Below are positions 16,455-27,200 of a DNA stretch of 64,000 nt, piece by piece. A model generated the notes under the pieces. The model was given only the letters and a program-made list of their open reading frames with translations. It did no database searches and had not been told where the DNA came from. Position 1 is the first letter of the stretch; every line of letters begins with the position of its first letter. The position numbers and the translations under genes were made by a program. Source of the DNA: Candidatus Bathyarchaeota archaeon (lineage in GTDB: Archaea; Thermoproteota; Bathyarchaeia; 40CM-2-53-6); the NCBI GenBank assembly GCA_005888755.1, contig VBBQ01000030.1, positions 94,833 through 158,832 of the forward strand, read 5' to 3'.

Positions 16455-17601
16455 TTAGAGAGCAGCGAGGAGTTTGTCGATTTCCTCCTCTGTATTGTAA
16501 TAGTGGGGTGACGCACGCAGCGCGTGAACCCTGCTCGCGACCGTGATGTTCAACTTCTTCAACCTCTCATATGTGGCTCCGGGCTCGGGGTCCTCGAAGA
16601 CCACGATTCCGCTTCGCCTGTCAGATTGTAGTGGTGTCAGGATCTTGCGTCCTTTCTTCTTCAAACCCTCGATAAGATGTTCTGTGACTTTCAGGACTCT
16701 GTGGGACCTTTCAGCTTGGTCATGTTTCAACGCGAATTCCAAGGCGGCTTTGGCTTACTCCCCAACTTCCACCTTCAAACATCGTCGCGTCGGGCGCAGG
16801 TACTGTCTCTTCGATGTTGAACGGTTTTCCGAACAGGTCCTGCTGGCTTGTGAGTCTCCTAACAACGGAGTCTTGGACTCCGTGCCAGCCGACATAGTTC
16901 GGGTCCAGATCCTTCAGCCTGTCATGTTTCGTGTAGACAAAAGCCGCGCCGTGAGGTCCCTGCATCCACTTGTACATCCCGCAGACAAGCGCATCAACAC
17001 CATCCTGTCGGACGTCGAGCGGGAAGACTCCGAGCGAGTGGAACGAGTCGGCTATGACAAAAGCATCGTGCTCGTGAGCGATCTTTGCAATCTCGCGAAT
17101 CTTCTCTCTGCAACCGTTTGTCCACGAGACATAGTCGACGGAAACGATCGAGGTATCATCGTCGATCGCTTTCTCCCACTGTTCGAGTGGGATCGTGCCG
17201 TTTTGATCACGATGTAACAGTCGAACATCTTTCGCTCGGCCGTGTTTTTTCTGGAGGTGCCAGAGGTAGATGTTTGTGGGAAAGTTGAGCTCGCTGATAA
17301 CAATGTTTCCGCTCGGTTTGTAGTGTAGGCTGCTTGCCAACGCTGTAAGCGCGCTAGTAACATTCGGGACAGATGCAACCTCATCCAACGCGGCTCCGCC
17401 GATCATTTTTCCGAAGAGCCGGCGAGATTCGATGATGAGTGGTAGCCATTCTTCCCAGTTCTCACCATACTCACGCCAGTCAGCCATGTACTCGTTGATC
17501 GCATTGAGTACCGGTATTGATGGCGGGCCTGTTCCAGCATTGTCGAAGTATGCTCTTCGAGAAGTGACCGGGATCTGTTTTCTTACAAGGTCGACGTTCA
17601 A
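16455..17601 (-). pseudogene. Class V aminotransferase (cysteine desulfurase-like) with one-base frameshift
   Basis: The first part (16720-17601) carries the PLP-fold blocks: AYFDNAGTGPPS, VIADSFHSLGVFPLDV (PLP-binding Asp) and CGMYKWMQGPHG (Schiff-base Lys). It then runs into GGSWGVSQ and an early stop. The second part (16455-16742) continues the C-terminal domain in the next frame. Removing one A from the AAA at 16749-16751 joins them as GGSWGVSQAALEFALKHD, about 381 residues in all, a normal length for the family. Either the gene is newly broken or the base is an assembly error. The start is TTG at 17601. Confidence 0.82.
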
Positions 17602-17641
17602 AGAGACACCGTTCTCGTGCTAGAGGTTTGTTTCGAAACCG

Positions 17642-17650
17642 GGTATAAAG
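17642..17650 (-). promoter_or_regulatory. TATA box of the aminotransferase-GATase pair
   Basis: The minus strand reads CTTTATACC, centred 45 bases before the TTG at 17601. The identical box precedes gcvH at 51461-51469, which supports it being a real promoter element. Confidence 0.45.
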
Positions 17651-17678
17651 GCAGTTCTAAAAGATTGGAGGGTCCGAT

Positions 17679-18005
17679 CTAAATCTCGAGATCATCATCC
17701 CTGGGGTCACCGTAGAATTCTCTATGATTTGTCTTGTCGGAAAGACAGTTCTTACACCAGAACCGGTTCAGCTGGGGACTGTACTGGGCGTAGCTGTCGG
17801 TGACAATGTTTCCGCAATGGCCGCAACGGACGATGAGCACCTTTCGCAGTTTATGGTTGGGTAAGTCCCTCCTGTGGCGTTCGATATCTGTGTCGCCGGG
17901 TTCGAGTACCATGTTACAGTTTTCACAATAGTAGATCGTGTCGAGAATCGCCTTGTCACGTTCGTCTACCCAGCCCTCAGCCAAGGTCCCAATAGTCGCC
18001 TCCAC
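17679..18005 (-). CDS. Small zinc-ribbon protein, unknown function
   Basis: The 108 residues hold three Cys-x2-Cys knuckles (CENC, CGHC, CKNC) and several His residues, so probably two zinc sites. The N-terminus is acidic and helical and the C-terminus is rich in Asp and Glu. I do not recognise a named family. It lies upstream of and in the same direction as the aminotransferase gene, but that gene has its own TATA box, so cotranscription is doubtful. Confidence 0.6.
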   Translation of the reverse strand: MEATIGTLAEGWVDERDKAILDTIYYCENCNMVLEPGDTDIERHRRDLPNHKLRKVLIVRCGHCGNIVTDSYAQYSPQLNRFWCKNCLSDKTNHREFYGDPRDDDLEI

Positions 18006-18149
18006 CTCAACTAGGTCTCGTCTGTGTTTGAAAAGCTGCGTTTTTCTTGCCTCGGGTTACCTTGAACAAAGCAATCGAGAATGCTGGTTCAGGAGAGCTC
18101 GGTGTTTCTCGGCATGTACGGAGCTTGCCTTCTCTCCCCCATCTTCCGA

Positions 18150-18160
18150 TAAACTTATAC
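18150..18160 (+). promoter_or_regulatory. TATA box of the first binding-protein gene
   Basis: TAAACTTATAC ends 35 bases before the GTG at 18195. The CTTATAC core lies 41 bases from the start, almost exactly as in the copies at 24209 and 27319. The predicted leader is about 12 bases. Confidence 0.5.
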
Positions 18161-18194
18161 TGACAGTACCTCCTTCGCGATTTTCTGAAGAATC

Positions 18195-21065
18195 GTGCGG
18201 GCGAAAACGCCGATTCTAACTATCATCCTCACATTGACCATACTAACAGTCCTACCCAGCTCCCTGTCTTCGGGTCGCGCTGTAGCTCAGAGTGGTTTCA
18301 CGCCATGGTCTCCATTCGGTCCCCAAGAAAAGAAGCTCATCATAACCGATTATGGAGATCTCAACGGCATGTTAAACGCGTTCCAGAACGGACAGATCGA
18401 TATCCCTGACTCTCCGCTGGGAGTCGCAGGCACCTCATCGTGTATTAATGCAAACTTCTTCTGTACCAGCCCAACCTCGGAATTCGGGATCTTTCAGCTA
18501 GACATCAACCACCGCATACCGTTCTTGGGAATTTCACTTCAAGAGAATCGATCCGCTCCCCCTCCCTCGCTTATTCTGCCTGTTACCACAGGCCCAGGTT
18601 GTTCAGCAGGATTCGGCCAGTTAATCGTCCAACTTCGCAACCAGGAGCAGGGCAACGCGGTTATTCTTGACAGTCTGAACAAGTTGACTATCTCAAACCA
18701 GCCTAGCGGTTCGCCGTCAGCCACTGTAGGCGATTCTGGCGGAGTCAACCCGACGGGCACCTATGTTTTCCCGTGCATCTTAGGCGGTACCTACGCGATC
18801 AGCTCCAGCGTCTATAACAGTAACTCTTCCTGTTCGTCCGTGACGCCGACGATTTGTGTATCCGTCGGCGGCGGTCAAACTGTGACAACTACGCTCCTCG
18901 TAGATTGGAACAGTCCCAGCACGAAGCAACCGTCACAGGCAGGAGTCTACGTTGGACGTGCGCTTTCTCACCTCTTGGACAAGCCGAGCTTCATCCAGGG
19001 AGTGTTCGGGAATTTGGCAACGTTCGACGACGAACAAGTTGCTCCATCCCAGAATGTTCCCGGCCTCTTTTCGAACACGGCTGAGTGCTCCGATCATCTT
19101 TGGTTCAGTCCATGCAATCCGGTATCCGGGTACAACTTTGTCAGCGACAGCGTAGGTGGCGGTTCAGAATGGTGGACTCTCCCCGGCCAGGCGAACGGTG
19201 TCAGCTTGGGATATTCAGGCGTGTCTGATCTTAGAGCTGCTTGCGACGATTTTGTCAAGGCCGGCTTTACGGTTGTAGGTGGAGCAAATTCAACGGACTG
19301 CGGAGACGTCGCTCTGGCCTCTCAAGGCTCCGTCGCCCTCTCCACCTATGCACACCTGGACAACAGGGGGCAACACGTGTTCAACGCGTGGAGGACAAAC
19401 CAAGGACGAAAAGAATTCGGAATCATCCTTAGTGATACGATCAACTTTCTCTTCGGGACACCAAACAACGGTTGCACAGTTCTCTACTGGGGCACATCTT
19501 GTACGCCGAAGGGAGCAACATTCTCCCAGAGCCTTTGCGTCCTCCAGCAAGCCTGCGCGTGGAACATCTACCAGGGAGGCTGGGACCTAAGCCCCTTCCC
19601 GCAGCAACTATACGACGACTACCACAGCTCCTTCGGATCAAGCTTTTGCGGCGGTCCTCCAGTCGTAACCCTCGCAAACTACCCTGTATACTGCGATCCT
19701 GCGCTTGATACATATGCAGCGGCTGGAGAGTTCAGTCCCACCCTGCCCCAGTCTACCCAGTTCTTCGCCAAGGCTGCCGCGACAGGTACGTCAAATGGAA
19801 TGACAGATCCAGCCTTCACGCGCATAGACCAATTCCTGGCTCTGAACGGCTGGAACTTCCAACAGTGCACCGGGTCCCCACCTCCATGCTTCTCACGGTC
19901 GAGTCTCGTCAACACTCTCGGCCGCGGATTCCTCGCTGGCTACGGGTACTGGTCACTGCTGAACATGCGGCAAGTGCCCGGTTATGTTCCGCCTAGTCCA
20001 GGGTTCGCTCCTGGAGGCGGGGATCCGGATCTGATTCGTCGAGGCTTCAGCCAGGACATCTTCAGCATGAGCCCGTTCCAGGCCTACACGAACACTGAAA
20101 GGGAGATTGTAAGCCTCCTCTACGACTCCCTGCTGCAAGCGAACCCGATGACCGGAGGGGCAGATGGCCAGATCGTAGACTGGCAAACCATTGCCCACTC
20201 TTCCACTTTCAACCCGAGCGAAGTCTCATGCAACACCCTCAACGGTTGCATTACCGGAACAACAACGTCCATTTGGCAGCTTAGGAATGATATCAAATTC
20301 CAAGACGGAACCCCGCTGACGGCGGATGATGTCGTTTACACAATTCTCTCCTTCAGAGATGTCCCGGCAATTTACTACCAATATCTTGTGAGTAGTGTTT
20401 CCAGTGCAACTGCGCTTAGCTCTCGCACTGTACAGATCAAACTACAAGGTCAGAGTGCCTTCGGAATGTCTGACCTGGGTTCCGTGCCAATAATCCCCCG
20501 CCACATCTGGGAGCCGGTCTGTGGTCCCATCGTGAACGGAGGTATCCCTGGCGGGTCGACATCTCCATGCGCGGATCCCACGTTTGATCCGATGGCTCAA
20601 GGCATCATGATCGGCGGCGGGCCTTGGCAGTGCATCGTGCCTGTCGGATTTCCTAACGCGGGTCACGTGGGAGGATCTTGCGTAGAGCCAGTCTGCCAAC
20701 CGGCTTGCGTGGGAGGCCAAGTAGTCCAAATCGGCACAAAGATCCTGTTAACACGCTACGACGGGTTCGCCAGATGCTGCCCGGACGACACGTCCAGCAG
20801 TCTCTACAAGCTAAGCTGGGCCGACAAGAACAACGATGGAATCGTCAACATCCTCGACTTGGCAAATATCGCAGCTCATTACGGACAGCCAGATCCATAC
20901 TGGGTCAACTCAAACATCGCCCCAGGATCAACGGTCAACGCCGTGGACCTTGCGACCGTTGCGATCTACTTTGGCCACGGAACCATCTATCCATTCCGAC
21001 CCTTACAACTTACCGATTTGGACCCGCAAATAGATCCATTCTTCTGCCCCGCCACGGGATGTTAG
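18195..21065 (+). CDS. Secreted family 5 solute-binding-like protein, permuted order, dockerin-like C-terminus (copy 1)
   Basis: The 956 residues begin with a signal peptide (about 1-32). Near residue 67 comes QNGQIDIP, a motif found late in ordinary family 5 binding proteins. About residue 250 has the AxxHLLDKPSF block. The normally early blocks come last: SLLYDSLLQANP near 640, then KFQDGTPLTADDVVYTI near 702 and VPIIPRHIWEP. A dockerin-like EF-hand follows (NNDGIVNILDLANIAAHYG, near 880) and the protein ends DPFFCPATGC. It is the most divergent of the four paralogues. The start is GTG at 18195. No transporter subunits adjoin it, so it may bind peptides or act at the surface in another way. 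Confidence 0.8.
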   Translation: MRAKTPILTIILTLTILTVLPSSLSSGRAVAQSGFTPWSPFGPQEKKLIITDYGDLNGMLNAFQNGQIDIPDSPLGVAGTSSCINANFFCTSPTSEFGIFQLDINHRIPFLGISLQENRSAPPPSLILPVTTGPGCSAGFGQLIVQLRNQEQGNAVILDSLNKLTISNQPSGSPSATVGDSGGVNPTGTYVFPCILGGTYAISSSVYNSNSSCSSVTPTICVSVGGGQTVTTTLLVDWNSPSTKQPSQAGVYVGRALSHLLDKPSFIQGVFGNLATFDDEQVAPSQNVPGLFSNTAECSDHLWFSPCNPVSGYNFVSDSVGGGSEWWTLPGQANGVSLGYSGVSDLRAACDDFVKAGFTVVGGANSTDCGDVALASQGSVALSTYAHLDNRGQHVFNAWRTNQGRKEFGIILSDTINFLFGTPNNGCTVLYWGTSCTPKGATFSQSLCVLQQACAWNIYQGGWDLSPFPQQLYDDYHSSFGSSFCGGPPVVTLANYPVYCDPALDTYAAAGEFSPTLPQSTQFFAKAAATGTSNGMTDPAFTRIDQFLALNGWNFQQCTGSPPPCFSRSSLVNTLGRGFLAGYGYWSLLNMRQVPGYVPPSPGFAPGGGDPDLIRRGFSQDIFSMSPFQAYTNTEREIVSLLYDSLLQANPMTGGADGQIVDWQTIAHSSTFNPSEVSCNTLNGCITGTTTSIWQLRNDIKFQDGTPLTADDVVYTILSFRDVPAIYYQYLVSSVSSATALSSRTVQIKLQGQSAFGMSDLGSVPIIPRHIWEPVCGPIVNGGIPGGSTSPCADPTFDPMAQGIMIGGGPWQCIVPVGFPNAGHVGGSCVEPVCQPACVGGQVVQIGTKILLTRYDGFARCCPDDTSSSLYKLSWADKNNDGIVNILDLANIAAHYGQPDPYWVNSNIAPGSTVNAVDLATVAIYFGHGTIYPFRPLQLTDLDPQIDPFFCPATGC

Positions 21066-21072
21066 AGACTTT

Positions 21073-24000
21073 TTGCTTAGGGTTCTCAGTCTAGCTGTGA
21101 TTCTCAGTCTGTCTGTTCTTATGCTGTTGCCGGGAACGTATGCTCCGGTCCGTGCGCTCAGTCAGGCGTTCTATAGATTCTCGCCTTTCGGGCCTTTCAC
21201 CCAGCAGTTGATCATCCACTTCTACTCAGACTTTGACGTTATGTTCTCTCACTTCCAGCAGGGAGAGATCGACATCAGCGACTGGCAACTACAATCCCAG
21301 AACGCCATCAACACCTTCTGCAACAACGCCGACTTCTTCTGCACCTTGCCTCAGCCCGAGCTTGGTTATTTCGGGGAGCAGATTAACAATCATCCTTCGT
21401 TCATGGGGATTCCACTACGTCAAAACAGAACTATCAACCCAGCCTCGTTTACCTCAACTAGCTCTGCGACAGGCTGCAATACTGGTTTCGGCTCGTTGAT
21501 CATTACTCTCCTGAACCAGGAGACTAGCACGACTGTCCTAGACCCGCTGAACACTGTGACTGCAGCTAACCAACCGAGCGGTTCACCCTCCGTTACCTCT
21601 AGCGATTCTGGAGGAACAACTCCCAACGGTGTTTACGTTGTCCCGTGCATCCTTGCTGGAAACTATGCCCTCCGTTCAAGTGTTTACAATGGAACTGGGT
21701 CAGCTGGACCGGTCATTGTCAATATTGCCAGTGCAACAGTTACGAGTGGCACCTTCAACGTCAACTGGAACAGTCCGAGCAACGTTCGGCCAACCCAAGC
21801 ACGAGCGCTGTTCGGCGCTGCCATGGCCCACCTGCTGGACGACCCAGCGTTCGTCCGCACTGAATTGACAGGTGTGGCCGAATCGCCCTGCTCGTTCTGG
21901 GTTCCAGCACAAGGTGGAGCTTGTCCGACAGGCACTACCGCAGAATACCTGTGTCAGACCGCTCCGACGTTCTGTCCGACTGCAAATCCGGCAGGAGGTT
22001 TGCCAACTGAGGTCGATATTGCTGAATGTCAGTTCAACAATCACCCCTGGCTGAACGTTGTCGGCTGCTCACCCGATGCGACTGGACATGATGTCGGGCC
22101 CTACCACATCTCTGACAGCACCGTAACCGTGAAAACCAGTTTCTGGAATACAGGAACGCCATTCCTTGTCACGGGATATGCAGGATACGCTGGTCACGAT
22201 GACTTGAGGGCCGCTTGCGACGATTTCCTCTCAATGGGTCTCACACTCTCACCACCAACCGCCACATGCAACGACGTGGCTAACGCAGCCAGCCTAAACG
22301 CAGATCCCGGTGCCTATGCCCATTTCGTGCCCGCTGGAAGTGGACACATTTTGGACTTCATAAGAACGTCTATTGGAAGGCAACAGTCTGGCCAGATTAT
22401 CGCTGACACGTTGAACTTTCTCTTCGGAACACCCCAGAACAGAGACACCCAGGCTGGATTTGTCGGCACCGTTTGCTATTTGTTGTGTCCTCAGTATACT
22501 CGACATTACTGCAGCTTCAGTTTTCAGTGTTCTCCAATCGTCTTCGAGGACACGTCGCTCTCCGGGGGAAGCCCGGATGCCTGGCAACTATACACAGAGG
22601 GGCAAGGTTTTGATCCTACCCCCGACCAGTTTTTCATTAACAGAAACAGTGTTAACACGGGTCAAGTCTGTGCCGGTGTGCCCGTGTTCAAGCCGAACAA
22701 CTACGAATTCTGGTGCGATCCCCAATCCGACACTTGGAGTAGCGCAGGGGAATTCGCCCCCACAGCGACTTTGTCAGGGCAGTTCTTCCAAAGGAATATC
22801 CTAACCGAGCTCAACAACGCGGTGGACATTCCAGGCTTCTCATTCGTCGATACTTTCGTTGAGAATAATGGCTGGAATTTCGCACAATGCAACGGAGTAG
22901 CGTGCCTCAACTCACAGTCGAGCATCGTCAACACCGTAGGCTTCGGCACGCAAGCCGGTGGAGCCTATTTCTCACTGCTGAACGCGAGACAGGTTCCGGG
23001 ATACAATCCATGCTCTGTTCAAGGTGCTCCGGCCAATTGTGCTTCTTATGCTCCTGGAGGAGGTAACCCGAACATTATTCGTCGTGGCTTCTCGCAGGAC
23101 ACCAGTAATCTTAGTCCGTTCACGTTCAACAGCATCTGGGAAGGAGACGTGCTCAGCTCAATTTTTGACACAATGCTACAGCCGAATCCCAACACGGGCG
23201 GTGGAGGGGCCCAGTACATCGACTGGGGAACCACAAGACACAGTTCTTTCTTCAACCCGAATGAGGTTGGATGCAACTCGATTGTCGGATGTGCTACGGG
23301 TGTCACAACCCAGATCTGGCACTTACGGAACGACTGGAAGTTCTCGGACGGCAACGACGTTAAGGCGACTGACGTTGCTTACAGTATTATCGCCTATCGC
23401 GATGTACCCTCTTCCCTGCTGCAGAGCTATGTGCTAAACGTCGTCAGCGCTACCGGTCTTGACTGCGGGCCGGGACAGACATGCAAGACGCTCCAAGTGA
23501 AGCTCCAGACCCAGTGTCAAAATCCACAGTTCTGCTCCTTCAGCTCACCTTCTCTTTTCGATTTCAACATCGGTGCCACTCAGTTTGTTCTCGAAAAGTC
23601 GCTATGGGCACCTTACTGCGGGGATCCGCCGGTTCCAAATGGAACCTGCGCTAGCCCAGTGTTCGACCCGATGTATCCAAGCGCTAATAGCCCGGGTATC
23701 GAGGTAGGACCAGGACCTTGGTCGTGCATTGCTCCGATATCTGGAACAGGCGTTTCAGCAGGCCACGTCGGTGGACCTTGCGCTGAAACCGCAGCTGGTG
23801 TCTTGACAGGCAGCGCAATCATAACCGACGGCAAGATTCTCTTGTCAGAGAACACCAACTTTGCACGCTGCTGTCCAAACGGCCCTTCCGCACTCACAAG
23901 CTCTCTGTACAAGATCAGCTACGCGGATCACAATAACGATGGAGTGGTCAACATACTAGACTTAGCTGATGTCGCTTCGCACTTTGGAACAGCTGACCCG

Positions 24001-24168
24001 TACTGGGTCAACTCGAACATTGGATCAGGCACAACAGTCGGAGCAGAAGACCTCGCGACAGTGGCCATATACCTTGGACATGGCATAACCACACCATACA
24101 CACCACAAACGCTCACTCTAGTCGACCCGCAGACAGATCCATTCTTCTGCCCTGCCACAGGGTGCTAG
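21073..24168 (+). CDS. Secreted permuted family 5 solute-binding-like protein with dockerin-like module (copy 2)
   Basis: The 1031-residue protein has a signal peptide (about 1-28), then FSPFGPFTQQ and QQGEIDISDW (about 35-70). An Ig-like insertion of about 100 residues (132-235) ends NVNWNSPSN, then comes ARALFGAAMAHLLDDPAFV (240-262). The DAWQLYTEGQGFDP block (about 502) normally lies near the end of family 5 proteins. GGNPNIIRRGFSQDTSNLSP (about 662) and KFSDGNDVKATDVAYSI (about 756) normally lie at the beginning. The tail has NNDGVVNILDLADVASHFG (about 952) and DPFFCPATGC. Many paired Cys suggest disulfides. It starts at TTG only 8 bases after copy 1 and may share its transcript. Confidence 0.8.
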   Translation: MLRVLSLAVILSLSVLMLLPGTYAPVRALSQAFYRFSPFGPFTQQLIIHFYSDFDVMFSHFQQGEIDISDWQLQSQNAINTFCNNADFFCTLPQPELGYFGEQINNHPSFMGIPLRQNRTINPASFTSTSSATGCNTGFGSLIITLLNQETSTTVLDPLNTVTAANQPSGSPSVTSSDSGGTTPNGVYVVPCILAGNYALRSSVYNGTGSAGPVIVNIASATVTSGTFNVNWNSPSNVRPTQARALFGAAMAHLLDDPAFVRTELTGVAESPCSFWVPAQGGACPTGTTAEYLCQTAPTFCPTANPAGGLPTEVDIAECQFNNHPWLNVVGCSPDATGHDVGPYHISDSTVTVKTSFWNTGTPFLVTGYAGYAGHDDLRAACDDFLSMGLTLSPPTATCNDVANAASLNADPGAYAHFVPAGSGHILDFIRTSIGRQQSGQIIADTLNFLFGTPQNRDTQAGFVGTVCYLLCPQYTRHYCSFSFQCSPIVFEDTSLSGGSPDAWQLYTEGQGFDPTPDQFFINRNSVNTGQVCAGVPVFKPNNYEFWCDPQSDTWSSAGEFAPTATLSGQFFQRNILTELNNAVDIPGFSFVDTFVENNGWNFAQCNGVACLNSQSSIVNTVGFGTQAGGAYFSLLNARQVPGYNPCSVQGAPANCASYAPGGGNPNIIRRGFSQDTSNLSPFTFNSIWEGDVLSSIFDTMLQPNPNTGGGGAQYIDWGTTRHSSFFNPNEVGCNSIVGCATGVTTQIWHLRNDWKFSDGNDVKATDVAYSIIAYRDVPSSLLQSYVLNVVSATGLDCGPGQTCKTLQVKLQTQCQNPQFCSFSSPSLFDFNIGATQFVLEKSLWAPYCGDPPVPNGTCASPVFDPMYPSANSPGIEVGPGPWSCIAPISGTGVSAGHVGGPCAETAAGVLTGSAIITDGKILLSENTNFARCCPNGPSALTSSLYKISYADHNNDGVVNILDLADVASHFGTADPYWVNSNIGSGTTVGAEDLATVAIYLGHGITTPYTPQTLTLVDPQTDPFFCPATGC

Positions 24169-24204
24169 AGACAGACATGGACGCTCCTCGAATGCTGCTT
24201 CCGA

Positions 24205-24216
24205 TACACCTATTGG
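24205..24216 (+). promoter_or_regulatory. Degenerate TATA region before copy 3
   Basis: TACACCTATTGG sits at the same place relative to the start codon (core 40 bases upstream) as the TTATAC boxes before copies 1 and 4. It aligns with them through the shared upstream CTTCCGATA or CAGATA sequence. Its weaker match suggests lower promoter strength or reliance on readthrough. Confidence 0.3.
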
Positions 24217-24248
24217 CGCAACACCCGTTGAGGAGCTGAGAAGGTTCT

Positions 24249-27200
24249 TTGTTTAAGGTTCTCAGTCTTGCGGTAGTTCTCAGTCTGTCAGTTCTTATGG
24301 TGTTGCCGGGAACCTACACTCCGGTCCGCGCGGTCAACCAGAATGGCCCCACTCGCTTTTCGCCTTTCGGTCCTTTCACACAACAGATGATCATCCATTT
24401 CTACTCAGACTTCGACCCTGCGCTCTCAGCCTTCCAGCAAGGGCAGATAGACATCAGCGATTGGACTCTTCAATCCACAAGCCAGATCAACACATTTTGT
24501 AGCAACCCGGACTTCTACTGCACTTCACCCACAGGTCCGGGCGGATATTTTGGTCTAATGATTAACAATCACCCTTCATTTATGGGGATTCCACTCCTGC
24601 AACCTAGAACAGTAGGTCCCGTCTCGTTCACAACAACCAACACCACGCCCGGTTGCAGCACAGGCTTCGGCTCCCTGCAAATTACTCTCCGGAATCAGGA
24701 GACCGCTGCGACCATACTAGATTTCCTAAACATCCTAACTGTGCGTAATCAGCCGAGCGGTTCGCCGTCAGTAATGGTCAGCGACTCAGGGGGGTCCAGT
24801 CCGAACGGGGTCTACAAGGTTCCATGTATGCTCGCCGGCTCGTACTCCATCATGAGTAGTGTCTACAACGCAACAGGTATCATAGTAACAGTTGCGGGGA
24901 GCACTATTAAGTCAGGCATTTTGAACGTCAACTGGAACAGTCCCAGCAGTCTCAAGACGACCCAGGCTAGAACTCTTCTCGGTGCCGCGATCGCCCATCT
25001 TATTGACGATCCGGCGTGGGTCAGCGGTGCCTTTGGAAGTACCGCCCTGGCACCCTGCGCCAATGGCATCACCTCTCAGGGGATTGCATGTCCAACGGGG
25101 ACCTCGACAATGTACCAAGGCGGGTTGGGGACACCTCCTCCGGGCGGCCCTGCCTCCCAGATCGATTTGGCGGAATGCCAGTTCAACAATCATCCTTGGC
25201 TTAACGTGGCTGGCTGCTCGCCAGGCGCGACAGGCCACAATATTGGTCCGTACAATATTGCCGATGACAAGATCAGTGTCAGTTCCGAGTTCTGGAATAC
25301 TGGAACGAGCTATGGCGGTCAAGGCTACTCTGGCCACGATGACCTGCAGGCAGCATGCGACGACTTTGTCAGTATGGGTCTAACACTTTCGCCTTCGACC
25401 GCGACCTGTAACGATGTTGCGAACGCTGCTACCGGAACAATAGACCCTGGTGCATATCCTCACATTGTGCCGAACGGGCAGATCAAGACATACATCAGAG
25501 TCAACTTCGGTAGACAACAGTCCGGTCAGGTTATCGCTGACACTCTGAACTTTCTCTTCGGCACTCCCCAGAACAGGGCTTCTCAGACTGGTTTCGTCGG
25601 AACCGTCTGTTATGACGCTCGGACAACCCCATGCACACAGTTCACGCCCAAGTACTACACGTTCTCACAGGTGACGCCAATCGTGTTCGAGGATACCGTT
25701 GCTTCAGGCGGCAGTCCGGATGCATGGCAGTTGTATACGGGATCGCACAGCGTCGGTTTCTTTCCTGCCGAGCAGTACTTCGTCAACCATAACAGCATTG
25801 GAACTGGTGGGATCTGTGCCGGTCAATCTGTCATTCATCCAGAAAACCCCGAATTCTGGTGCGATCCGGAGACGGACACTTTTGGGAGTGCAGGAGAGTT
25901 CGCTCCGACGCTTAACCTCTCAGAACAGTTCTTTCAAACCGAACTGGTTTACGAACTCAACAGGGCGGTGGATGTCCCTGCCTTTACCTTCGTAAATGCG
26001 TTCGTCGAAAACAATGGATGGAACTTCCAACAATGCACAAGCCAGTGCGCAAATACACAGTCCAGCATTGTTAACACTGAGATGCAGGGCACAATAGCTG
26101 GCGGAGCATATTTCACACTGCTAAACGCGCGTCAGGTGCCCGGATACGATCCGTGCGCCTTGCCAGGTGCTCCAGTCAACTGCTCATCCTACAAGCCCGG
26201 AGGAGGCAATCCGAACCTCATCCGCAGAGGATTCTCCCAGGACACCTCTAACCTCAGCCCGTTCACTTTCAACAGTCCATGGGAGGGAGAGATTGTATCC
26301 TCGATTTTTGACACAATGCTTCAACCGAATCCCAATGTGAGCGGATCCTCGCAACTCTTTGACTGGGGCACGATCAGCCACAGTTCCAGTTTCAACCCTA
26401 ACGAGGTTGGATGCAACTCGATCAACGGATGTGTAACAGGTGTCACGACGCAGATCTGGCGCCTAAGGAACGATTGGAAATTCTCGGACGGAAATGATGT
26501 CAAGGCTACAGATGTTGCGTACAGTATCATAGCCAACCGGGATGTGCCATCGTCACTATTGCAAGTCTATGTGATAAACGTGGTAAGTGCAGTCGGTCTT
26601 GACTGCGCACCCGGACAACCATGTAAGACATTGCAAGTAAAGATTCAAGGCCAGAGCGCGTTGAACGATTTCAGCATCGGAGCCACACAGCTTGTCATCG
26701 AAAAGTCGTTGTGGGCACCGTCTTGCGGTGATCCGCCGGTTGCAGGCGGAGTATGCGCCAGTCCAACCTTCGATCCGATGTATCCATCTGGAAACGCGCC
26801 CGGCATCATGGTTGGACCCGGCCCGTGGGCCTGTATCTCTCCGATAGCTGGTACAGGCGTACCCGCGGGCCACATCGGAGGTCCCTGCTCTAGGGACGCC
26901 AGTGGAAAGTTAGTTGGAAGCGCGATAACCCTTGATGGAACAGTCCTCTTGTCGGAAAATACTAACTTTGTGCGTTGCTGTCCGAATGGTCCATCAGCGA
27001 CCTCTAGCTCTCTATACAAGGTCAGCTATGCTGACCACAACAATGATGGAGTGGTCAACATACTCGACCTGGCAGATATTGCCTCGCACTATGGGACAGC
27101 TGACCCGTACTGGGTCAATCCAAATATTGCGTCAGGCACAACAGTCGGAGCAATAGACTTGGCAACAGTAGCAATATATTTCGGTCACGGCATAACCGCC

